Shown: positions 15,020-23,812 of the stretch, piece by piece
Layout: each line of letters opens with the position of its first letter
Position numbering within the stretch: the stretch's first letter is position 1
Assembly (NCBI RefSeq): GCF_026341825.1
Contig: NZ_JAPENY010000003.1
Location: forward strand, 124,001-188,000
Length of the DNA stretch: 64,000 nucleotides
Source: Streptomyces sp. NBC_00620
GTDB taxonomy: Bacteria; Actinomycetota; Actinomycetes; Streptomycetales; Streptomycetaceae
Direction of reading: 5' to 3'
The notes under the pieces: generated by a model
Told to the model about the DNA's origin: nothing
What the model saw: only the letters and a program-made list of their open reading frames with translations
Database searches by the model: none
Position numbers and translations under genes: made by a program

Positions 15020-17707
15020 ATGACCAGCGCACCCACGCAGTACGTGTACGGATTCGCTGAAGGCAACCGCGAGATGGCCGGCCTGCTCGGCGGCAAGGGG
15101 GCCGGCCTCGCGGAGATGACCCGGCTCGGGCTGCCCGTACCGCCGGGCTTCACGGTCACGACCGAGGCCTGCAAGGTCTACCTGGCGACCGGTGACGAAC
15201 CGTCCGAGCTGGGCATCGAGACGGCCCGGGCCCTGGCCGCGCTGGAGCGCACCATGGGCCGCACGCTCGGTCAACCGGACGACCCGCTGCTCGTGTCGGT
15301 TCGGTCGGGTGCCCGGTTCTCGATGCCCGGGATGATGGAGACGATCCTCGACATCGGCCTGAACGACGACTCGGTCATCGGACTCGCCAAGACGTCCGGG
15401 CAGGAGAGGTTCGCCTGGGACTCCTACCGGCGGCTCGTGCAGATGTTCGGCCGGACCGTGCTGGGCGTGGACGGCGACCTGTTCGAGCAGGCCATCGCCG
15501 AGCACCGGGCCCAGCGGGCGGTGACCGACGACCACGGCCTCGACGCGAGCGAACTCGCCCTCCTCACCGAGGAGTTCAAAGCAATCATCCACCGCGAAAC
15601 GGGCGAGGAATTCCCACAGGACCCCGTCGAGCAGTTGTACCGCGCGATCCGGGCGGTCTTCGACTCCTGGAACGGCGACCGGGCCCGGATCTACCGCCAC
15701 CGCGAGCGCATCCCCGACGACCTCGGCACCGCCGTCAACATCCAGGCGATGGTCTTCGGAAACCTCGGCCCCGACTCCGGCACCGGCGTCGCCTTCACCC
15801 GCGATCCGGCCACCGGCGCCCCCGGCATCTATGGCGACTATCTGTCCGACGCCCAGGGCGAGGACGTCGTCGCCGGCGTGCGCGACGCCGAACCCCTGGA
15901 CCGGCTGAAGATCCTCGACCCCCGCTCGTACGACCGACTCGGCGAGCACCTGCGCACCCTGGAGGGCCACTACCGCGACCTGTGCGACGTCGAATTCACC
16001 GTCGAGCGTGGCCGGTTGTGGATCCTCCAGACCAGGGTCGGCCAGCGCACCGCAGAGGCCGCCTTCCGCATTGCCCACGACCTGCGTGAGGAGCGAGCGA
16101 TCACGGCGGACGAGGCGCTGATACGCGTGGACGGCACCGAGCTGACCAGACTGATGTTCCCCCGCTTCGAGGCACACCCCACAGATGTGCCCCTCGCACT
16201 GGGCGTCCCCGCCTCGCCGGGCGCTGCGGTCGGCGCCGTCGTATTCGACTCGGAAACGGCCGTACGGCGGGCCGCGACCGGCGAGAGCGTCGTCCTCGTA
16301 CGCCGTGAGACCACCCCCGACGACTTGCCCGGCATGATCGCCGCACAGGCGGTCCTGACCAGCCGCGGAGGCAAGACCAGCCACGCCGCAGTCGTCGCGC
16401 GCGGTATGGGCAAGGTCTGCGTCTGCGGTTCCGAGTCGCTCACCGTCGACACCGTCGCGCGCCAGCTCACCGCCTCCTCGGGTGTCGTGGTCCGCGAGGG
16501 TGACACGGTCTCGGTCGACGGCACCGCGGGCACCGTCCACCTGGGCGCGCTGCCGCTCACGGCATCCGACGTGGGATGTGCGCTGGAGACCGGAACGGGC
16601 ACCGCACCGCTGATTGAAGCAGTGCTGGGCGCTCTCGCTCAGGCCGACTCCGTGCGCCGCCTCGAAGTTCGGGCCAACGCAGACACGCCCGAGGACGCCG
16701 AACGCGCCCGCAGGCTCGGCGCGCAGGGCATCGGCCTGTGCCGGACGGAGCACATGTTCCTCGGCACACGCAGGGTGCTCGTCGAGGCGATGATCCTGGC
16801 CCGCGACGACACCGCCCGCGCGCAGGCCCTGGATGCCCTGCTGCCGCCTCAGCGGACGGACTTCACCGGCATCCTCAAGGCAATGGACGGGCTGCCGGTG
16901 ACGATCCGGCTCCTGGACCCGCCGCTGCATGAGTTCCTGCCCGACCGGACGGAACTGGCCGTCCGGGTCGCGAGCGCCGTGCACCCGGACGTGCACGACC
17001 GCGAACTGCTCGCCGCCGTCGAGCGGATGCACGAGCAGAACCCGATGCTCGGCCTGCGCGGCGTGCGCCTGGGCCTGGCCGTGCCCGGGCTGGTCGCCAT
17101 GCAGGTACGGGCCGTCGCCGAAGCGGTCGTCCAGCGGCTGCGGGACGGCGGCCGGCCGCGTGCCGAGATCATGATCCCCCTGGTCGGCACGGTCGAGGAA
17201 CTGCGGCTGGCCCGCGCGGAGGCGGAGCGCGTGCTCGCCGACGTCGCCACGGAGTCGGGCCAAGTCGTGGACTGCCCGATAGGCACGATGATCGAGCTGC
17301 CGCGGGCGGCGCTCACCGCCGGACGCATCGCCGAAGTCGCGGACTTCTTCTCCTTCGGCACCAACGACCTAACGCAAACAACCTGGGGACTGTCCCGGGA
17401 CGACGCGGAGGCGTCCTTCTTCCCGCTGTACCTGAAGAAGGGAATCTTCGCCGTGTCGCCCTTCGAAACCCTCGACCAGGAGGGCGTCGGCAGGCTCGTG
17501 GAGCTCGCTGTCGAAGCAGGACGTGCCGTCAAGCCGCAACTGGAGACCGGGGTGTGCGGCGAACACGGCGGCGACCCCGAGTCCATCCACTTCTTCCACC
17601 GGGCGGGCCTCGACTACGTCTCCTGCTCGCCCTTCAGGATCCCGGCCGCCCGGTTGGAGGCGGGGCGAGCGGCCCTCACCGCCACCGAGACCAGCGACAG
17701 CAGATGA
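15020..17707 (+). CDS. ppdK: Pyruvate phosphate dikinase
   Basis: This 895-residue enzyme interconverts pyruvate + ATP + Pi with PEP + AMP + PPi. The N-terminal ATP-grasp begins GGKGAGLAEMTRLGLPVPPG. The phosphohistidine loop GGKTSHAAVVARGMG is near residue 450, and the PEP/pyruvate barrel ends with GVCGEHGGDP near 845. The length is that of full PPDK. It follows a USP by 12 bp. PPDK can use PPi to raise ATP yield or support gluconeogenesis, consistent with an energy-stress operon. Confidence 0.95.
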   Translation: MTSAPTQYVYGFAEGNREMAGLLGGKGAGLAEMTRLGLPVPPGFTVTTEACKVYLATGDEPSELGIETARALAALERTMGRTLGQPDDPLLVSVRSGARFSMPGMMETILDIGLNDDSVIGLAKTSGQERFAWDSYRRLVQMFGRTVLGVDGDLFEQAIAEHRAQRAVTDDHGLDASELALLTEEFKAIIHRETGEEFPQDPVEQLYRAIRAVFDSWNGDRARIYRHRERIPDDLGTAVNIQAMVFGNLGPDSGTGVAFTRDPATGAPGIYGDYLSDAQGEDVVAGVRDAEPLDRLKILDPRSYDRLGEHLRTLEGHYRDLCDVEFTVERGRLWILQTRVGQRTAEAAFRIAHDLREERAITADEALIRVDGTELTRLMFPRFEAHPTDVPLALGVPASPGAAVGAVVFDSETAVRRAATGESVVLVRRETTPDDLPGMIAAQAVLTSRGGKTSHAAVVARGMGKVCVCGSESLTVDTVARQLTASSGVVVREGDTVSVDGTAGTVHLGALPLTASDVGCALETGTGTAPLIEAVLGALAQADSVRRLEVRANADTPEDAERARRLGAQGIGLCRTEHMFLGTRRVLVEAMILARDDTARAQALDALLPPQRTDFTGILKAMDGLPVTIRLLDPPLHEFLPDRTELAVRVASAVHPDVHDRELLAAVERMHEQNPMLGLRGVRLGLAVPGLVAMQVRAVAEAVVQRLRDGGRPRAEIMIPLVGTVEELRLARAEAERVLADVATESGQVVDCPIGTMIELPRAALTAGRIAEVADFFSFGTNDLTQTTWGLSRDDAEASFFPLYLKKGIFAVSPFETLDQEGVGRLVELAVEAGRAVKPQLETGVCGEHGGDPESIHFFHRAGLDYVSCSPFRIPAARLEAGRAALTATETSDSR

Positions 17708-17739
17708 CCACGAGGGCTTGAGCCCAAGTCTCCGAGGGG

Positions 17740-18180
17740 TCAGGCGTCCGCCACCGTCGCGGTGACGGGCGTACCGATCTCGACCGTGCGGCTGACCGTG
17801 CAGAGCCGGTCGTGGGAGGTCTTGACCGCACGAGGGAGGATCGCGCGAGCACGGTCGCCGGTTTCACCGTCCGGGAAGGCTACGGAGAAGGTGACCGCGA
17901 GGTCCGTCATTCGGTTGCCGAGCGCGTCACTGATCTTGTTGCCGGTCACCGTGACGGTGAACCCGGTGGGCTCCGCGTGACGGGCGGTGGCGACATCGAC
18001 GTCGGCCGCGGTGCAGCCCCCGATCGCGGCGAGCAGCAGCTCGACCGGGGTGAAGTCCGTGCCGCCGTCGGGGTCGGAGCTGGTGCCGAAGCTGATCGTG
18101 CCGCCTCGCGCGTTCGTGGCCTTGAAGTGCCCGGTGGCGGTCCGCTCGATGGTGACGGTGCGCAGGGTGTTATCGGTCAT
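17740..18180 (-). CDS. OsmC-family peroxidase-like protein
   Basis: This 146-residue OsmC/Ohr-fold protein probably reduces organic hydroperoxides. It carries the two family cysteines, in GGCTAADVD (about 56) and DRLCTVSRT (about 125), plus the substrate-site segment PVELLLAAIGGC. It converges with ppdK 32 bp away. ATG 18180 gives the standard length; the same frame is open further upstream but does not look like OsmC there. Confidence 0.88.
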   Translation of the reverse strand: MTDNTLRTVTIERTATGHFKATNARGGTISFGTSSDPDGGTDFTPVELLLAAIGGCTAADVDVATARHAEPTGFTVTVTGNKISDALGNRMTDLAVTFSVAFPDGETGDRARAILPRAVKTSHDRLCTVSRTVEIGTPVTATVADA

Positions 18181-18498
18181 ACCGACGACATTAGTGTCGC
18201 GCTGCGCCGACCGCCCGGGATGCCGGCCCCGCAACGGCGCGCACGCTAGATCTTCCCTTCGACCACGCGTCCGGTGCCCAAGCACGCGGCCCACTTCGGA
18301 GATGGGCGAGCTGTCGAAACCCAGCGGGCCGAAGAACGCGGTACGGCCGGTGACCACGGCCGGCCCGTCGGACTCCAGGTAGCGTCGCTCGCGCGTCACC
18401 TGTGACCATCGCGCCCCCGGCAAGTACACCGGCCGCCCTCCGTACCTGCAGTCCACGCGCTCTGCGAGCACGATCCCCTCGGCGACCAGCCACGCCAC
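18181..18498 (-). other. Unassigned stretch with a coding-like minus-strand frame (possible gene remnant)
   Basis: The 469-bp stretch between OsmC and phoD has no clear gene. A minus-strand frame from GTG 18498 reads VAWLVAEGIVLAERVDCRYG and then GRPVYLPGARWSQVTRERRY, which looks like genuine protein. It has no ribosome site and runs without a stop into the OsmC frame. A run of seven G just upstream (minus strand, near 18537-18543) could be an old frameshift. I do not recognise the family. Confidence 0.3.
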
Positions 18499-18649
18499 CG
18501 TGTGCTCCGATCGCGCTCCGGCGTCCTCGGCCGTCGCCCCCCCAACTGCCGCTCACAAGTCGGCACTTGTTCTTGGCTGGTCCTTCACAATGTGCTTGGC
18601 TCACCCCGATCCTTGGCTCGGCCCATGTATCGGCATACGGAGGCCTGTG

Positions 18650-20299
18650 GTGTCACCTACGAACGAACCGTCCTCGTCCCCCGCCAGACCCCGGCCCCGC
18701 CCCGCCGCCCTCAGTCGGCGCGGTCTGCTGGTCGGCTCCGCGGTCGTCGCGGGTGCGCAGGCGCTGAATATCCGTACCGCGCACGCGGAGCCGGTGCACC
18801 AGGATCCCTTCAAGCTCGGTGTGGCCAGCGGCGATCCGCTGCCGGACGGGGTCGTTCTGTGGACCCGTCTGGTGGCCGACCCCTACGACGCCGCGTCCAT
18901 GGGGACGCGTCCGGTGCGCGTGGAGTGGGAGGTCGCCACCGACGAGCGGTTCCGCAAGGTCGTCCGGCGCGGCACGGAGACCGCCGTGGCCGCGCACGCG
19001 CACAGCGTCCACGCGGATGTACGGGGCCTGGCGCCGGGCCGCGACTACTGGTTCCGGTTCCGTACGGGCCGTCAGATCGGCCCGGCGGCCCGGACCCGTA
19101 CCGCCCCCGCGCCCCACTCCCGCCCCCGCGGGCTGCGGATCGGTCTGGTCAACTGCCAGGACTGGCAGAACGGTTACTGGCCCGCGTACACCGCGCTGGC
19201 CGAGGAGGACCTCGATGTGGTCGTGCACGTGGGCGACTACATCTACGAGTACGACCCCAGCAGCGTCTACGCGGACCGATTGCACACCGCCCCACAGACT
19301 TCCGGCCTCGACCAGCTGGCCACGCTCGCCGACTACCGTGCCCGGCACGCCCAGTACAAGACGGATCCGGCTCTGCAGGCGGCCCATGCCGCCTTCCCCT
19401 GGATCGTCACCTGGGACGACCACGAGGTGGAGAACAACTACGCCGGTGTCATCGACGAGATCGACGACACCGGCGCGCGACACCAGGACCCCGCCGCCTT
19501 CGCCCGCCAGCGCTCCGCCGGTTACCAGGCCTACTACGAGCACATGCCGCTGCGGCGCAGGTTCGTCAACGGCTCCTCGGACTACCGGCTCTACCGCCGC
19601 TTCGACTTCGGCGACCTGCTCCGGCTGAACGTCCTCGACACCCGCCAGTACCGCACCGACCAGCCCGGCGGCTTCTTCTCCGACTTCGGCACCGTCGCGG
19701 CGGGACTCGGCAACACCGACGGCACCCTCACCGGCGCGACGCAGGAGAAGTGGCTGCGGCAGGGGCTGAGCCGCTCCCCGGCGCGCTGGAACGTCATCGC
19801 CCAGCAGGTGATGATGAGCCAGATCAGGTTCCCCAACTTCCTCGACCCGACGCACCCGCTGCCGCCCATCGCGAACCTCGACCAGTGGGACGGCTACGAC
19901 CCGGCCCGGGCCCGCTTCCTGCGCTTCCTGCGGGACGCCCAGGTGGCCAATCCGGTCGTGCTCGCCGGGGACATCCACTCGTCGTGGTTCAGCGATCTGC
20001 GGATCGACCGCGACGACCTGGACAGCGACCCGGTAGCCGTCGAGTTCACCGCGACCAGCGTCAGTTCCGACTTCCCCATCGCCTTCGACGCCCCGCTGAA
20101 GGCCTACAACCCGATCCTCAATCCGCACGTCCGCTACTTCGACGGCTCGCGCCGCGGATACCTTCGACTCAACGTCGACCGGCAGCAGTTGACCACCGAC
20201 GCCCGGACCGTCGACAGCATCGCGGTCCGCCAGTCACCGGTGAGCACCACCGCTTCCTGGGCGGTGGCGGCGGGCGAGCCGGGGCTCACCGCCGTGTGA
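18650..20299 (+). CDS. phoD: Secreted alkaline phosphatase D (PhoD)
   Basis: This 549-residue protein has a Tat signal: twin Arg at about 23-24 (LSRRGLLVGS) followed by a hydrophobic stretch and an AHA cleavage site. A fibronectin-like N-domain (FKLGVASGDPLPDGVVLWTRL) is followed by the PhoD metallophosphatase domain, with VHVGDYIYEYDP, WDDHEVENNY and VVLAGDIHSSW. It is a Ca/Fe phosphomonoesterase or diesterase that scavenges phosphate outside the cell. GTG 18650 (or 18647) is chosen because CGGAGG at 18638-18643 precedes it. A clear hairpin follows the stop. Confidence 0.9.
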   Translation: MSPTNEPSSSPARPRPRPAALSRRGLLVGSAVVAGAQALNIRTAHAEPVHQDPFKLGVASGDPLPDGVVLWTRLVADPYDAASMGTRPVRVEWEVATDERFRKVVRRGTETAVAAHAHSVHADVRGLAPGRDYWFRFRTGRQIGPAARTRTAPAPHSRPRGLRIGLVNCQDWQNGYWPAYTALAEEDLDVVVHVGDYIYEYDPSSVYADRLHTAPQTSGLDQLATLADYRARHAQYKTDPALQAAHAAFPWIVTWDDHEVENNYAGVIDEIDDTGARHQDPAAFARQRSAGYQAYYEHMPLRRRFVNGSSDYRLYRRFDFGDLLRLNVLDTRQYRTDQPGGFFSDFGTVAAGLGNTDGTLTGATQEKWLRQGLSRSPARWNVIAQQVMMSQIRFPNFLDPTHPLPPIANLDQWDGYDPARARFLRFLRDAQVANPVVLAGDIHSSWFSDLRIDRDDLDSDPVAVEFTATSVSSDFPIAFDAPLKAYNPILNPHVRYFDGSRRGYLRLNVDRQQLTTDARTVDSIAVRQSPVSTTASWAVAAGEPGLTAV

Positions 20300-20343
20300 C
20301 CCACCGGAACCGGCAGGAGCCGGACAGCAGCAACAACATGGTG

Positions 20344-20375
20344 GAGAGCGCCCCAGGAGGCCGAGGGGCGCTCTC
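20344..20375. terminator. Hairpin terminator after phoD
   Basis: GAGAGCGCCCC (20344-20354) pairs perfectly with GGGGCGCTCTC (20365-20375) across a 10-nt loop, followed by a moderately T-rich tract. Confidence 0.8.
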
Positions 20376-20388
20376 TGCTCGCTTTCTC

Positions 20389-20408
20389 GTTCAACCGTTG
20401 GGTTGAAC
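20389..20408. promoter_or_regulatory. Perfect inverted repeat overlapping the start of the HTH fragment
   Basis: GTTCAACCGTTGGGTTGAAC is an 8+8 perfect inverted repeat with a 4-nt spacer. It overlaps the only early start (TTG 20403) of the LuxR-type fragment. It may be an operator or a relic of the truncation event. Confidence 0.45.
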
Positions 20409-20708
20409 GCGGCGTCCACCTCCTGCCTCCGCGCCGCGGCCACCGGCTCGGTGGGGCTGGCTGCGGAGATCGTCGGTGAACTCGTCGGCCAAGTGGTCAG
20501 CCCCGACCATGAGTTGAGCGGGCGTGAGATCGAGGTCGTCCGGCTGTTGACCGAGGGCCGCAGCAACCGGGCGATCGCCGAGGCCCTGTTCCTCAGCGAG
20601 GCCACGGTCAAGACCCACCTCGTCCGCATCTATCGCAAGCTGAGGGTGTCCAACAGGCCGGCGGCCGTCTCGGAAGCCGTTCGCAGAGGGCTTCTCGAAC
20701 TCACCTGA
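20403..20708 (+). pseudogene. LuxR/NarL-type HTH fragment, response regulator without receiver domain
   Basis: The frame encodes 101 residues. Residues about 37-101 form a complete NarL-type helix-turn-helix (ELSGREIEVVRLLTEGRSN, then TVKTHLVRIYRKL). The preceding 35 residues look like the linker between receiver and HTH, but no receiver domain precedes it. The start would be a TTG inside a palindrome with no ribosome site. It is most likely the 3' remnant of a response regulator gene, though an orphan small HTH protein cannot be excluded. Confidence 0.65.
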
Positions 20709-20756
20709 CCCGCGCTCGGATCAAGCTCACGGCCATTGTCAGTGGTGGCGGGCAAG

Positions 20757-22847
20757 ATGACGGACATGACCACACCAGTTGCAGTGATCGTGGATGCCAC
20801 CGCCTATGCGCAGGCAGTCGAGGACGCAGTGAAAGCGTCGGCCGCCTATTACACGGGCGGCACGTCGGTGCTGGACGACGACGCGTACGACCGGCTGGTG
20901 CGTGGCATCGCGGCGTGGGAGGCCGACCATCCCGATCAGGTGCTGCCGGACTCGCCGACCGGGAAGGTCGCGGGCGGCGCCGTTGAGGGGGATGTGCCGC
21001 ACACGGTGGCGATGCTGAGCCTGGACAACGTGTTCTCGCCGGAGGAGTTCACCGCCTGGACGGCGTCACTGGCCCGGCGGATCGGCCACGACGTCGGACA
21101 GTTCAGCGTCGAGCCGAAGCTGGACGGGCTCGCGATCGCCGCCCGCTACACCGGTGGTCGCCTGACCCGGCTGATCACGCGCGGCGACGGGACGGCAGGG
21201 GAGGACGTCTCGCACGCGATCGGCACCATCGAAGGCCTGCCGGACGTACTGGCCGAGCCGGTCACGGTGGAGGTGCGCGGCGAAATCCTGATGACCACCG
21301 CGCAGTTCGAGCACGCCAACGAGGTACGGACCGTGCACGGCGGGCAGCCGTTCGCGAACCCGCGCGGTGCCTCGGCGGGCTCCCTGCGCGCCAAGGAGCG
21401 TGCCTACACCGTGCCGATGACGTTCTTTTGCTACGGCCTGCTGCCGCTGCCCGAGACGGAGCCGGCGCTCGCGGCCCGGCTGGGTGAGCTCGCTCACAGC
21501 GAACTCATGGCCCAGGCCGCCGGGTTCGGGGTGAACACCACGGCGACCACCGCCGTGCCCGGCACCACCACCGACACGGTCGAGCAGGTCCTGGCCCGGG
21601 TCCAGGAGATCGCCGCGCTGCGCGCCCAGTTGCCCTTCGGGATCGACGGGATCGTCATCAAGGCCGATCTGGCCGCCGACCAGCAGGCCGCGGGATCAGG
21701 TTCACGCGCCCCGCGCTGGGCGATCGCGTACAAGCTGCCGGCCGTGGAGAAGATCACCCGGCTGCTGGCGGTGGAGTGGAACGTGGGCCGCACCGGCATC
21801 ATCGCCCCGCGCGGCGTCCTGGAACCCGTCGAGATCGACGGGGCCACCATCACGTACGCCACCCTGCACAACCCGGCCGACATCACCCGCCGCGACCTCC
21901 GCCTGGGCGACCACGTCATGGTCCACCGGGCCGGCGATGTCATCCCTCGCATCGAAGCCCCCGTCGCCCATCTGCGCACCGGCGAGGAACAGCCCATCGA
22001 GTTCCCCGAGGTGTGCCCGCGGTGCGGATCCGCCATCGACACCACCGAACAGCGCTGGCGCTGTGAGAACGGCCGCAACTGCCACCTGGTCGCCGCTCTC
22101 TCCTACGCCGTCGGCCGCGACCAGCTCGACATCGAGGGCCTCGGCACGACGCGCGTCGTCCAGCTCGTCGAAGCCGGCCTGGTCGCCGACCTGGCCGACC
22201 TGTTCGCCCTCACCCGCGAGCAGTTGCTGAGCCTGGAGCGGATGGGCGAGACCAGCACCGACAACCTCCTCGCGGCGATCGCCACGGCGAAGACGCGGCC
22301 ACTGTCGCGGGTGCTGTGCGCGCTCGGCGTCCGCGGCACCGGCCGCTCCATGTCCCGTCGGATCGCCCGGTATTTCGCCACCATGGACAACCTCCGTGCC
22401 GCCGATGCCGAAACGATGGAGCAGGTCGAGGGCATCGGCACCGAGAAGGCCCCCTCCATCGTCGCCGAACTCGTCGAACTGGCCCCACTCATCGACAAAC
22501 TCACCGAGGCCGGGGTGAACATGACCGAGCCGGGCGCCACCCCTCCCGACCCTGCCGCCGTCGACGCGGAAAGCGACTCCGCGGAGCCGTCGGGCGGACC
22601 GCTGGCCGGGATGACGGTCGTCGTCACCGGTGCGATGACCGGCCCACTGGAGAAGCTCAGCCGCAACCAGATGAACGAACTGATCGAGCGCGCCGGCGGC
22701 CGCTCCTCCTCCACCGTCTCCAAGAAGACCAGCCTGGTCGTCGCCGGGGACAACGCGGGCTCCAAACGCGCCAAGGCCGAGTCCCTCGGCATCCAACTGA
22801 CCGCCCCCGACGAATTCGCGACCCTCATCGCCGACTACCTCGACTGA
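20757..22847 (+). CDS. ligA: NAD-dependent DNA ligase
   Basis: This roughly 696-residue protein seals nicks with NAD. It shows domain Ia (AYYTGGTSVLDDDAYDRL), adenylation Lys in VEPKLDG (about 120), and the OB fold with VGRTGIIAPRGVLEPV. The four-Cys zinc finger CPRCGSA...CENGRNC is near 419-441, followed by helix-hairpin-helix repeats and a C-terminal BRCT (about 615-697). Start choice is uncertain: ATG 20757 and ATG 20766 are both possible, with no clear ribosome site. Motifs such as SPTGKVAGG are divergent, and the neighbours are not replication genes, so it may be a second ligase copy. Confidence 0.9.
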   Translation: MTDMTTPVAVIVDATAYAQAVEDAVKASAAYYTGGTSVLDDDAYDRLVRGIAAWEADHPDQVLPDSPTGKVAGGAVEGDVPHTVAMLSLDNVFSPEEFTAWTASLARRIGHDVGQFSVEPKLDGLAIAARYTGGRLTRLITRGDGTAGEDVSHAIGTIEGLPDVLAEPVTVEVRGEILMTTAQFEHANEVRTVHGGQPFANPRGASAGSLRAKERAYTVPMTFFCYGLLPLPETEPALAARLGELAHSELMAQAAGFGVNTTATTAVPGTTTDTVEQVLARVQEIAALRAQLPFGIDGIVIKADLAADQQAAGSGSRAPRWAIAYKLPAVEKITRLLAVEWNVGRTGIIAPRGVLEPVEIDGATITYATLHNPADITRRDLRLGDHVMVHRAGDVIPRIEAPVAHLRTGEEQPIEFPEVCPRCGSAIDTTEQRWRCENGRNCHLVAALSYAVGRDQLDIEGLGTTRVVQLVEAGLVADLADLFALTREQLLSLERMGETSTDNLLAAIATAKTRPLSRVLCALGVRGTGRSMSRRIARYFATMDNLRAADAETMEQVEGIGTEKAPSIVAELVELAPLIDKLTEAGVNMTEPGATPPDPAAVDAESDSAEPSGGPLAGMTVVVTGAMTGPLEKLSRNQMNELIERAGGRSSSTVSKKTSLVVAGDNAGSKRAKAESLGIQLTAPDEFATLIADYLD

Positions 22848-23667
22848 TCCCGCCCCACGAGGCGGAAGCCGTTCCTCACCAGCCGACGGATGATCTCCGA
22901 GTCCAACGCCGGGTTCGCGGCGGCCGCATGGGCCAGTTCGTCGTCGTCGAGGAGTTCCGCCAGTCGGGACCGCGGAAGATTCGGGTGACGCGCCAGCGCG
23001 GCCCGTACGGCAGGGTCCGGGTCCCGGGTGAGCCGCTCCGCGGTTGCCGGTTCGGTCCCGGGGTCACGGGCGGCCAATGCCCGGACCTCGGGATCCTCGT
23101 GGTCGGCGAAGGCGGCCAGCCCGGCGGTGGGGAAGTTCGGGCGCGTGATGAGGTGCGCGCGTTCGCGGCCGGTGTACTCCAGGAAGCTGCGGAGCAGGAG
23201 CGGCGCCGGAGCGTGCGGATGGTTCTGGGCCAGCAGGACGCGTACGCCGAGGTCGTCGTCGACGGCAAGGAGTCCCACGAGCTCCGGTGGCAGAGCATGG
23301 TCGACGGCCGCCTCCCGGCGCAGCAGCGGATGGCCGGAGTGTGCGTGCCGGCGGACGGTCTCGGGGTCGCGGGGCACCTCGGGCGCGTACCGGAGGACGA
23401 AGTCCTGGGCCGTACCCGCTGGGCCGGATCGGCATGAGGATTACGCGCGAAGAAGCTGCGGGTGTACCTGTCGGGGTGCTCGACCACGGCGTCGACGACA
23501 GCGTCGGGGAGAACCCGATCCCGGCACAGCACCATGCGTACCGCCAAAGGCCCGTCGGCGAGCAGCCGCAACAGGGCATCCTCCGGGGCGGACGGATTGA
23601 GAGCCAGCCCCGCAAGGCGACGCGTGGGCAGATCGGCGTCAGCCCAGATGTCCTCAGGTGTAGGCAT
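22835..23667 (-). pseudogene. LRV repeat protein gene broken by a frameshift
   Basis: The N-terminal part from ATG 23667 (MPTPEDIWADADLPTRRLAG) encodes leucine-rich-variant repeats such as DRYTRSFFARNPHADPAQR. Near 23410-23420 the sense switches frame and continues AQDFVLRYAPEVPRDPETV to a stop at 22835. The second part has more repeats (NFPTAGLAAFADHEDPEVRA). One indel separates the parts. It is a recent pseudogene or a sequencing error. The 3' end overlaps the end of the convergent ligase gene by 13 bp. A related intact gene lies at 38125. Confidence 0.7.
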
Positions 23668-23812
23668 GCGTCGCGCCCCCGTGTATCAACCGGCCCCCAT
23701 GGAGCACCCGGTCGACGACCCTAGCCGAACCGTCGCCTCACGATGCCCGCCTGCGACAATGGCGTTAGCGCTGGTGTTCGGCGGAACCCGCCGTGGACGA
23801 TGGAGGAGCCCT

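Noticed and set aside
15014..17263. 749-codon minus-strand frame opposite ppdK
   Set aside because: Antisense to a complete PPDK with all catalytic motifs; no recognisable domain.
22316..23437. Plus-strand frame running from ligA across the LRV pseudogene
   Set aside because: It is out of frame with ligA and antisense to repeat-coding sequence, with no domain.
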